Assembly: GCF_016086655.4 (NCBI RefSeq)
Contig: NC_052132.2
Coordinates: 19,284,805 to 19,348,804, forward strand
Direction: 5' to 3'
Length of the DNA: 64,000 nt
Origin: Lepeophtheirus salmonis
Lineage: Eukaryota; Arthropoda; Copepoda; Siphonostomatoida; Caligidae
Below, in pieces: positions 12,340 through 22,049 of the stretch (positions are counted from its first letter, which is position 1; each line of letters starts with the position of its first letter). A program made the translations under genes and the position numbers. Below the pieces are notes generated by a model. It was not told the DNA's origin and searched no databases. It saw nothing but the letters and a program-made list of their open reading frames with translations.

Positions 12340-14450
12340 ATGTATAGATATAGTTTTCCAATTGTAAATAGGCTCAAATGAATCACATTTGAATTAAGCT
12401 AATTATTTATGTAGTATATTAATGTTCTGACTAATTTCCAAGCCCAATAGTTAAATATAATATGACGTGTAGAAGCACTTTCTATTGTTTAGAAGCAGGC
12501 AAAAAAAATATGTCACTATATATTTTTTAGAATTTGTATGTCACAAAGGGTTTTAACAGTTAATTAATAGAATAGATAATAATAGTAAAGATATATTAAT
12601 TTATCATTGGTATATATATAATACTTGAGTTATATAACACTTTGAAGAAATTTAAAAATAATGTATTAATGTCAATAGCTGTAGATATGTTTGTGCATAT
12701 ATTATATAAATCAAGAAAATTATTTGCCAAAGACGCTTATATAATTCTTGTTCCCTCTTGATATTGATGTATAAAGACTTTAATTAGGTATGTTATTAAA
12801 ATAAAAAATATATATATTTTCCTTTTAACCTATTTCATCTATTAAATAATTGTAAGAAATACCTTTTGATACCAAAATCACGTCTTTAACTTCAATATTA
12901 ATGAAGTTAGTACCAATTAATCATCAGAATTTCATTCCTTTTTTTTCTACAGTTTATACTAAAACTTACACCAAAATCTGTAATCTAATATGATATTTCA
13001 ATATAAAAACAGAACTTTCTTAAACATTAAGATAATTTTAATAAAATTTTTAGGAATTACTTCAAATAGTATTGTGCAAAAGGTTTTTTTTTTAAATACT
13101 TGCAATTGACAAATAAAAAAAAATAAAACATCAGACAAAGTACTTTCATATTGTACAGTATGAGACATTAAAAATGCAAAAGTCGGGTTGAAATTGATGT
13201 ACTTTGTATTGACAAATTGGTTGGAAATTTTACAAGATACTAGAAAAATAAATGTATTAACGTCCATTATTCCTTTTATTCAATCAGTTACTCCTCATGT
13301 GTAATTTGAAGACTGTCTTGAGATTACTTATTTTCAGCGAATGGTTCGATTAAACGAAGGAACATATTGAAAATAAATTTAAACGGGGTGAAAGATTAAT
13401 AGCGTATTTACATAAAAATGAAATAGTGTCAAATTGATTTCCTCCATTTAAATAATGAAAATCCAGCATTTCTATTGGGATCCCCCAAGTACTTATAGAC
13501 TTCTATGCACGCCTCCTGCTAGTTTTTCCCCACCGTAAATTTGCATTTTGTAACATACCTACTATACTTAAATGTTGTCTTCTTTTTTCTTAGAAATAAA
13601 ATACCTAAATATCTTGATACCTTTCGAATTTTAAATTTTTATAGAACCTCTGAAGTGAAACTTAGTATTAGGTAAACTATTCAGTTATTGGAGTAAATAT
13701 TTTTTTACCACTCTATGGTATTTTCTGCACAAGGGGCTCAATAAGTTTTTCACACTATAAACGGCCTACAAATGGTCAATTAGCTGCACCAATTATTTTT
13801 AAAATAGAGATTCTAATGAAGTCAAATATAAAAAATTTACCTTTGAATGCAAGATACCCTAATGCATATTTTATACTAAACTAATGTTGGTTCTTTATTG
13901 AGTTCTTTTTCCAGCTCAAAGTCTACTAATGTAGATAAATATAAACAATAAACTGTTTTTCTCTAATAAGAGTCCTTGATGTATCCAAATAAAGTTTGCT
14001 TGTAAAAAAGTGGTGTAACATGGATAAATATGAATATCAAGTAGAAGGCATTTTTATACTCATCATTCGAGAATACCGAAATATCCATCTTTCTTATATT
14101 TTATTAATCAATTGGTATATGCAAATAAGACAAATTAATTTATGGTACATTTTAAATACTATTATAAATAAACAAAACTAAATCAAGTACTATTGAATAT
14201 TAATATATACAATTTACATATTGTTAATATATTTCTTGCATGAAATTTAATCCCTAAAAAAATATGGAAATATTTTCGTATTAAAAAATAAATATTTACT
14301 CATAAAAAATAAAAAAGAGTTTTTTGATTATTTAGTTACGTAGTGTTCTATTATTATCAATTATCTCCATAGTTGATATCCGTGCTTGAAAATTGCCTCT
14401 ATCCTTGAAGATCCCGATTTTTATAGAGTGCTGAAACAAGATACTCCATG
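12340..14450. other. A+T-rich spacer, no feature seen
   Basis: Only short A+T-driven open frames (for example minus 12998-13267). No recognisable element until the Gypsy fragment begins at about 14454. Confidence 0.6.
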
Positions 14451-14453
14451 ATA

Positions 14454-15257
14454 GAATTATACTGTTTAGACGTAGTGTAGGCTATAAAGAAATGCCACAT
14501 ATATCTAGCAGGCTTATCTACATTTAGTGTAATTACGGATCATAAACCACTTGTTCCTATTCTTAATAATTATACCATAGATAAGCTAGGTAATGCTAGA
14601 CTAATTTGATTTAAATTGAAAATATCAATGTATCAATTTTAAACGAAATGGATAAAGTGGAAATATCATGAAGTACCAGATGCATTATCGAGATCACCAG
14701 TGTCTCGTCCCAAGGAAGATGAAAAGTTGGATAGAGATGTTGAATATCACAGAGGACAAGTTATTAGAGTTGCTGGTATTAGAGCTACTCATTTAAAAGG
14801 TGAAGAAATATTCGTTGATCAATTAATAGAAGATATTAGAAAAGAGGCAATGAAAGATCAAACATATAAAGATTTAGTCAATGCAGTTGAAGACAATTAT
14901 ATAAACGATTCAGTACAACAATTTTCCAAGATATTAAATGATTTAAGTACTAAAAATGGTCTTGCTTTATATGGTAATAGGGTGGTAATTCCAAAAGAGA
15001 GGCAAGTTCAAGTTCTTCAGGGATTACACAATTCACATCAAGGTATCGAGAAGACGAAAAAAAGAGCTAAGCAGACGATTTATTGGCCTAGAATGATGAA
15101 CTCAGATATTGAAGAAATGATTAGAAAATGTATAGAAGGGTTACCTAGTTTACCAGAAGAAACGATGATGGGAGACCCGAAACCATTAAGGCCATTTGAG
15201 AGCATGTCTGCAGATATGTTTTTCGTTCTTGCAGCGTACATAATAGTCTGTATTTAA
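14454..15257 (+). pseudogene. Gypsy/Ty3-type pol fragment: RNase H C-terminal part plus integrase zinc finger
   Basis: A single plus-strand frame runs through the segment with three in-frame stops (14478, 14607, 14640). The first part matches retroelement RNase H: VxAIKKCHIYLAGL, then TFSVITDHKPLVPILNNY, then PDALSRSPVS, the usual end of RNase H. About 110 residues later comes the integrase N-terminus: LHNSHQGIEKTKKRAKQTIY followed by WPRMMNSDIEEMIRKC, the HH-CC zinc finger. The second cysteine pair is damaged: after IRKC the expected second Cys is missing and the text runs into EGLPSLPEE. The frame reaches FESMSADMFF, where the first catalytic Asp of the integrase core lies, and then similarity stops. 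In intact elements these domains degrade the RNA template and insert the cDNA. Gag, protease, reverse transcriptase and the rest of integrase are absent, so this is a truncated, inactive remnant. Confidence 0.9.
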
Positions 15258-15570
15258 GTTATCAAGTCCTTTTTTTTTAACCCGTTGCTACTAGCAAATA
15301 ATTTTCCGTAATTTTGAAGCCTCGTTATCGCTGTTCCTCTCTTTCACTCTATTAGCTAATTGTCATATGGAAAGACAAAGGAGGAAAATATGTATTTAAT
15401 TTTCGCTTACCTGATCAAAGAAGGTGCAGTATTTTTTTTTTAAATTCTGTCTTTTACTGTTCGGAGTAAACATGAGGCCGTTCAATATAAGAGACTCTTT
15501 TGTTCAAAAGATTTCCTCTTTATTGTTTTGGGCCTCTGTTAAATCTAAGATCTGCAGTTAACTGTGAAGC
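15258..15570. other. higher-G+C tail after the Gypsy fragment, possible LTR remnant
   Basis: Directly after the integrase similarity ends the composition stays less A+T-rich, with a TATA-like word (AATATAAGAGACTC, near 15484) in a setting that would suit a retroelement LTR. No second LTR copy is present in the window, so this is only a suggestion. Confidence 0.2.
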
Positions 15571-16221
15571 CTTACTACAATTAAATTTATTAAATACAAT
15601 AAAGTCAATGACATAGGTAGAACACTAACTTAGTTAAAAATATTAAAGTTATGATGTTTAAGATTACTCCAAAATAAGAAAATTATAAACATGTCAAAAA
15701 AGAAAAGTTTCATTTACTCGTATCTTTTAGCTTTCTAAAGGCATTAGGAAGAAGAAAACCATGCAATACCATTAAAAAAAGAAACGCCATTTCTACTTCA
15801 AATACCATAAATTGCAAATTATCCTTTTTTTCATGTTAGATAAACATTACATTATAATGTTTTTTATTACTCTTATTATTTCACAAAAGAAGATATCTAT
15901 AAACAATTGCCTTTCTAATTGAAGAGGAGAAAGAACTTATCAATGCCAATATGTTAAAAATATATTAACGATATATCTACATCAATTGTCCTTCAATAAG
16001 TAATTTATTTGTCTTATTCTTCTTTCGTATTAAACGAGTTGCTTTAGTATAAAATACATATATATTGGATCAATATTGGAAAATGAAGACACACAAGAAT
16101 AAATTAATAAGTTTTATATGTATAAATAAAGATTTGCATTAATGATTTGAAATATTGATATTGATAAACAGGGATTTATATCTATTGAGAATTGAATAAT
16201 TAAAAAAATGTTTGTCTAGCA

Positions 16222-16252
16222 CCAAGATGGCTATCATCTTTGATACGCTCCT
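16222..16252 (-). repeat. palindrome-cored dispersed repeat, minus-strand site
   Basis: The reverse complement contains GCGTATCAAAGATGATAGCC, a variant of the GGTATCAAAAATGATACC core found at many sites in the second half of the window. A related piece (TTATACCATCGTAGTTTTAG) is at about 16846-16865. Confidence 0.45.
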
Positions 16253-16944
16253 GACTTTTTTCTAAATATCAGATTATTATAAAACATCACCCGTCCAAAA
16301 TGCTTCCTATTTTGTTAAATATATAATCACTGCGTCCAAATAAAATTTTGGAGCCTTAGTCTGTTTAATTATACTAAAACAGCTTGTGGCACTTCCCTGG
16401 TCCGTGAAATCATTTTTATAACCACATATTTTTGTATGTTTATAATATGGGATATCCGAATTCAATTTTTTGATGTTTGGCAGTAAATCAATGATTATCT
16501 ATATATGGTCTTTTCAAAATTTGGCTGATAAAATTGTTAATATTATTCATATTTATAGTTTAACTTTTAATTTACCTTTGTAAACTTGCTCAAAAGATAA
16601 TATACCACGATTCAGAATATAATTTAGAATAATGATATAGCTTGAATTACAATTTAGAACAAAAATACATTATACATTTATAAGTTAAACTGAAGCAAAA
16701 AATGAAAAAAAAAAAACCTTTGTCCATATAGAGTTAAAATTATATTGTTAATATATTATTTAAAACAGATTTAAATATCATTTTTTTGTTGCTGGAAATA
16801 GTTTAAAACTTTAGTAACGTCATTTTGAGTAGGAAAGAAAGATGTTATACCATCGTAGTTTTAGTTGTGTATTTGCTATTTTTTCTATTAATATGTTGAT
16901 TGAATCTTTTTACAATTTGCAAAATAGGCTTGTAGACAAATTGA

Positions 16945-17230
16945 ATTAAATGCTTTGCTCAAAAGCAGTTCAAGAAGGAAGGTTCTATAGCACCTTCATG
17001 GAAGTGTTACAACGGTGTAAGTAGTCATTCTGCTGGAAGATAACCTTTAGATTCGAGAAGGTTTTATAGATACATAGCAATTTGTGAATCTTTGAAAATT
17101 CCAAATAGATATCCTGGTATATTTTCACCTCGTCTCGAATCTGATGTTCCTAGAAGTACAAAATTAGCTGAACTTCATCTTCATACCTCATATGTTTCAG
17201 CTTCTAAATCCCTTCTCTTGTGCTTTTGAA
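16945..17230 (+). pseudogene. unidentified broken coding frame
   Basis: A plus-strand frame of 95 codons interrupted by one stop (TAA, 17041-17043). It reads CFAQKQFKKEGSIAPSWKCY before the stop, and RRFYRYIAICESLKIPNRYP, GIFSPRLESDVPRSTK and LAELHLHTSYVSASKS after it. The amino-acid mix (E, L, S, P, R, H) and the locally raised G+C are unlike the chance frames of this window, which are dominated by I, N, K and F. I do not recognise a family; the neighbourhood suggests a transposon scrap, but an old host exon is possible. No splice signals were convincing. Confidence 0.35.
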
Positions 17231-18330
17231 AAAAAACAAAAAAAAAACAGCAGGATCTCTATAACTAATACAAAAATAAGTATTTTTATGAAATGAATTT
17301 AATATTCATAATACAATTTTTCCTTGTTATAGTCTTTCAAAAAGTGAGGTATTGTTCCACTGTTCTAGTACTTATGCACTTCCCTCATTATTTAAATAGT
17401 TGTATTTGCTCATATTATCTTCTTTTGAAGGTTAATTGTAATTAAAGCTATATAGTTAAAAAACAATACTAGAATTAAAATTCCTGGTTCTACTGGAGTC
17501 CAATGCTCAAGTAAAATTATTCGGCCAGTTCCAAAAAATAATAATACCTAATTCGATTCTAAGAGCTGTCTAAAATATTTTTTTTGCATTTTCCAACAAA
17601 AAAATATAAACCATAAGTAACAACCTTAAATTATTTATATATATATTTTGGAACATTATATATATGTGGTAAACTTATTAAATTACGTTATATAAATCGC
17701 TTTTGTCATATTATATAATGATGTATTTATACCTTAAAAAGTAGAGGAAATAATAAAACTTTATGTGAAATGGCAGTTATCCCGTCAACAAATCTCTTTT
17801 TCAAACATTGAAAGAACTATTTCTATTCATTTTCTCTTTCCCGTATTTCTTCTAAAAAAAGAAAAATAGTAAAGGCCATAAATAACTCAACTCAACAAAA
17901 TTTTACTTTTTTCTAAAATAATTTAAGTTCCATATCTAATTATATTAATTCATGATGTACTAATTACAAATCTCTAATAAGATTTTTCGTCTCAAACTTG
18001 TTTCTAAAAAATAATAGAATTGTAATTTTTTAACACTTTTTTATAAATGGGGTTAAGTAAACTTTTGATAAAGGAAAAAAAAATCAGTGATCTACTAAAA
18101 AAAAATAATAATAATTTCATTCAATATTTCCACAATGAACTTAATATTTTTGGTGTTTCAACTATAAAAACAGTCTTGGACAAAAAAAAATTAAAGAAGG
18201 GAGTAAACCCCAATTTTATTTCATTTTTTACTTCATACTCGTATTTATAAGGTGACTTAAAAAAATGGAATATTTATATTTAATTTAAATATTCAATTTT
18301 CTAGTAAAAAGAATAAACAATACTAATTGT

Positions 18331-18368
18331 GTTGTTGTTGTTGTTTTTGAGGGGGGGGCTCAGCCCCC
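18331..18368. repeat. (GTT)n microsatellite followed by a G8 / GGGGGCTCAGCCCCC palindrome
   Basis: A GTT tract at about 18331-18346 leads into eight Gs and a palindrome (GGGGGCT 18354-18360, C, AGCCCCC 18362-18368). Such G-rich/C-rich hairpins are often seen at ends of non-autonomous transposons, but no partner end was identified. Confidence 0.6.
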
Positions 18369-18807
18369 TATGAACGCACTTACATATTAAGCTAGATTTT
18401 TTTTAATGCTATTACATTCAAAATGGAACATAAGAATTGCCGAACACGCAAAATACTTCTCAACATTATGCCTCTCAAAAACAAACTAAACATATTATAT
18501 AGCTTTAAACAATCAATATATGTTCTTTATTGAACGTACCAAAATTTAAAAATAAACTAATCTAGCATTCCAAATATACGTTGCCCGCGAAATTTACAAA
18601 AATAAACTTTCTTTTTTAACACACTTCGTACATACCTACAATCCAATATTTCAAAGACATATTTCGGTCAATTATAGGTATTTTATTTAAATTTGTTGGA
18701 TATGTGAAGATCCCCAAAAAAATTTAACAATATCTTAGAAACTTTATTTTACTTATGAAACTTATATTGGATCCAAATGGCCTCTCAAATTAAATCTATC
18801 AATTTAG

Positions 18808-19215
18808 CATTATTTTAATGTGACCACCAATTTTGTCTTCAAAAAGTTCAATTTGTGTTGCTTTCAATGTGTTCATAAGAATAATTTATTGTTTGAAATC
18901 GACAATAATTTGTCGACCAATACAAATGTAATCTACACTCAATGTTCACAATATTGTTTGATACATGATTCGACGATAGATATGTGTTCTGAACACATAA
19001 TAAATTTTGCTATCAATAATAAATATTTTATTCATTATTCAATTAAAAAATATTTTGTTCATGTAGTTTTATACAATATATTTGATTCAAAGGAATTATT
19101 TTATCCATTCCAAATTACTAAATTCCTTAAAATATCTTTTTCTATTCTTTTTCAATATATTTATAAGTTGATATATTACATGTATGATAGGTATAATTAT
19201 ACTGTGCAAATATAA
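18808..19215 (+). other. long open frame of unknown nature (~135 codons)
   Basis: The longest open frame outside transposon relics. It opens after a TAG at 18805 and has no ATG until the middle (about 18980). The first half is Cys-rich (NLCCFQCVHKNN, TQCSQYCLIHDS, DMCSEH); the second half is rich in I, F, Y and K. A 19-bp perfect palindrome (TATGTGTTC-T-GAACACATA, 18981-18999) lies inside it. A rough estimate from the stop-codon frequency expected at this base composition makes a frame this long uncommon but not impossible in 64 kb. No domain is recognised and there is no acceptor or donor of good quality. It could be an exon, an old element or chance. Confidence 0.2.
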
Positions 19216-19579
19216 TACATTTTTCTGTGTATGCATAATTTAGGGTGGTCCTTAAAAATCATTTTTTAATCTAACTTGTCTCGTGCTTCCATTTTGTTCC
19301 TTCTTTAATAATACTTTACTTTACAGAATATACATGACTATAATAAATGTTTAATGGGGGCCTTTCCCTCTTAATTTTTTACCTTTTATTGAAAAGTTAG
19401 TTGAAAAAACATGTCAATATCTCCTTTTTTGTAATAGCATAAGGTTACATAAAGGTGAGAATAAATAAACTTTATGTTATTAGCTTTACTGGTGGTTAAT
19501 CAGTTTGTGTAGTTTCAATATTCAATCCTTTTTTAAGACCAATTAGATTATACGATACGTATTTTAGGGAGTAGAGAAA

Positions 19580-19786
19580 ATTCATCACGCTTTTTACACC
19601 CCGAAAAGTTCACAGCGCTCTTTTCACCCATATAAAATTCACCAGCCTCTTTTCACTACATGACAAGTTTATCCCAAAACAAGTTAATGCCGAAGAAAGT
19701 TCATCCCGAAGTAAGTTTATCCCAAAGTATGTTCACCACGAGGAGCGTTCATCCAAAGAAGAGTTCATCCTGAGGAAAAAACATCC
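19580..19786. repeat. degenerate 16-bp minisatellite
   Basis: Eight successive 16-bp units are in strict phase from 19659 to 19786, with a consensus close to CGAAGAAAGTTCATCC (for example 19691, 19707, 19723, 19739, 19755, 19771). Upstream to about 19580 the same words (TTCATCACG, TTCACAGCG, TTCACCCA) continue with irregular spacing. Confidence 0.85.
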
Positions 19787-20101
19787 CCAACAAAATATAT
19801 ATTTTGAATATATCTTAATAAAAAAAAAAATATGATATAGTATTTTATCTTAAAATTTAACTAAAAAGATTTAATAATTCAATTATTTACTCATTATCCA
19901 AGTAAATAAATTCCCAATTTAAATAAAAACATATGCTTCACCATACACTATATTTATCCCTGAACTATCGATTCCAACAAATTTGCACCATAGTTTTAAG
20001 TAATTTTTATTTCCCTAAGATCAATATAGACATATGACTAATAAAATTAAGTGAAATAAGGATATTCACTGTATTCATATGTTAAAAAGCGTGCACAAAA
20101 A

Positions 20102-20199
20102 ACTGCCCTGAGTAGCATTGCCAATGGAAGATTGCCGTAGATAAAATTGACATTAAGTAAAATTGCCAGTTTCAAAATGCCCAGGAGGAAATTGCCATT
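20102..20199. repeat. degenerate 14-16-bp minisatellite with ATTGCC core
   Basis: Six to seven units of 14-16 bp repeating (A)ATTGCC plus a purine-rich spacer: ATTGCCAATGGAAG, ATTGCCGTAGATAAA, ATTGACATTAAGTAAA, ATTGCCAGTTTCAAA and ATGCCCAGGAGGAA. It ends where the hairpin at 20206 begins. Confidence 0.75.
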
Positions 20200-20205
20200 T
20201 TTTTG

Positions 20206-20261
20206 TTCATTATGAAGTTTGAACAAAAAATTGTCATTTTTTGTTCAAACTTCATAATGAA
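20206..20261. repeat. perfect 26-bp inverted repeat (hairpin, 4-nt loop)
   Basis: Arms 20206-20231 (begins TTCATTATGAAGTTTGAACA) and 20236-20261 are exact reverse complements over all 26 positions, separated by TGTC. In a region where everything else is degenerate, an unmutated arm pair implies recent origin or conversion between the arms. Confidence 0.95.
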
Positions 20262-20439
20262 TAGTAACACATAATAAATTTGCTTGATATTATTAATGAT
20301 GAATATCTAAACATATTTATTTGTTCCATCCCCACAAGGGAGTACCTTCAAGTGTGAGTAATATTATTGCAATACAAATTCCTTGCAATTTTTAATATTC
20401 AATAAAATCTTCGAAGTAATGGATTGGTAAGGAGGGGGA

Positions 20440-20830
20440 GCAAAAATAGGTTAGAGCCTCTTAAAATATGATTGAATACCCTCCGTCCTCAGATTGGCCT
20501 AGGATTATAACTAAAAAACACCCCCAATTCGTCCAATACAAACAAATAACCTCTCTAAAAACACAAAATAGTTGAAACCCCTCGGGTTAAAAGGGTCTCG
20601 TGGGTAGTATGGGATATTTAAAAACCACCACTAAAGCATTACACATTAAAAAAAAACCTCCAATATAAAAAAATAATTCCAAGCCCTCAGATTGTGCAGG
20701 GATTTCTTAAAAATTACTGCCAATGCATCACATACATACAACCAAGGAACCCCTCTATTACTAAGAAAGAGTTTCAAGCTCTCGAGTCGGGTGTAGAAGT
20801 CTTGTTTGTGTTAAAAATCGGTGTCATAGG
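20440..20830 (+). repeat. degenerate ~100-bp tandem units, probable third locus of the 11.9/36.5-kb family
   Basis: Four blocks of about 90-105 bp recur, each starting with a purine-A run plus CCTC/CCCCTC (GAGCCTCTTAAAA, ATAACCTCTCTAAAA, AAAAACCTCCAATA, CCAAGGAACCCCTCTATTAC). Each carries a middle word like CAAGCCCTCAGATTGTGCAGG and ends near 'AAAAA(T/C)(T/C)ACTGCCAATGCATCACA(T/A)AC'. The words AAGGAACCCCT and GCCCTC...TTGT are shared with copy 1 at 12.0 kb, so I place it in the same family with moderate confidence. Confidence 0.6.
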
Positions 20831-20989
20831 GTGAATCAACACAGTGCATATCTTACATTCTCTAAAAAATTTAAAAATCTTATAGCCTATGTTGGTTCAA
20901 TGTATATTTCTGTAATATTACTTCCGCACGCACAAACTATTATATTATTATTCATCATGAAGCATTTACAAAATACATGCAATTTTCTC

Positions 20990-21050
20990 CCGAGCAATTT
21001 TTTTAACTCGAAGTTTTCCTCTAGGGTAAATTTCCCCAGGGTAGTTTTGC
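20990..21050. repeat. short 14-18-bp minisatellite
   Basis: About four units: CGAGCAATTTTTTTAACT, CGAAGTTTTCCTCTAG, GGTAAATTTCCCCAG and GGTAGTTTTGCTAG. The third unit is very close to the units of the 15-bp array at 57146-57220. Confidence 0.6.
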
Positions 21051-21789
21051 TAGTACCGTTACAAGCTTTGGTTTATTAATATATTTTCAGTAATATAATC
21101 AATTTAGCGGTTCAGAGAATGTAATCTAAAAAAAATGATTCGGTCAGTACATTCGTTATAAGATGGACTCTAAAATATATGTTATTTTTCTGAGGAAAAT
21201 AAATATAAATATTTTGTTTCATGAAGATAAACAATAAATAAATAAAAGTTTATAATTTCAATAAAAACTTTTAATTTAAGTCTTAAAAAAAAATAGTATC
21301 AAATTTTAAATAAATAAATGTACAAAAATAAAAATAAAACAAATAAAAACTTACTCTCCTGAATAAATAATATATTTACAAAAATAATAATTACACACTA
21401 CTGGAGTTTCATCTACATCAAACATTTGTTGGATACATTTAAAACCTTTAAAAATAAACAGTCTACATACATATATTTCGTTTCATAATTCAAATTACAA
21501 AAATGTTTGTATTTATTCATTAAACAATATAATTAATTAAAGTAAAACCCAGTTATGACTCATTTAATCTACCAAATAAAGTACATTGTAGCAGACTTGA
21601 GCCTTACAAACAAAACAAGGAATGTTTAAAAATCAATTGACATATTATAAAAGTAATCCCGAAATTGTGACTTTAAGTGGGCCTAACTAATTTTGTTAAT
21701 CTAAAAAAGTTTTGTCTACACCTGTATATTTTTTTTGTCTATATCGCTCTGAATGAAAAATTCGTTCTGAATAATCATACAAAAAAGAT

Positions 21790-22034
21790 CCCTCGTTTCA
21801 AACTCCATCAAGACCAATTTTATTGATTATTATTATTATTTTACGCCATGAGTGTTTAAAAATTGTAAAGATCCACACAATAATAACATATAAAGTTTAA
21901 TTTGGTCATATAAAAAATTCAGTTCGTGTCAGTTTGATTTCATATTCGGTGAAGATTGATTTTATGGATAAGCTTTTTATCAGGTGTCATGTGTGTTTCA
22001 AAATTGTGAACAATAACTTCATATAAAGTTTAAT
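21790..22034. repeat. diverged direct duplication, ~135-bp period
   Basis: The stretch ending at 21901 (GAGTGTTTAAAAATTGTAAAG ... ATATAAAGTTTAAT) recurs with small gaps ending at 22034 (GTGTGTTTCAAAATTGTGAAC ... ATATAAAGTTTAAT). The preceding 45 bp also match (AATTTTATTGAT / GATTTTATGGAT). Two units only. Confidence 0.6.
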
Positions 22035-22049
22035 GCCTAAAAATCCTTT

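Noticed and set aside
12998..13267. 89-codon minus-strand frame
   Set aside because: F/I/K-rich with no recognisable domain, no splice context, and no raised G+C.
15258..15570. LTR of the Gypsy fragment as a firm call
   Set aside because: No second copy in the window and no clear TG...CA ends; kept only as a low-confidence note.
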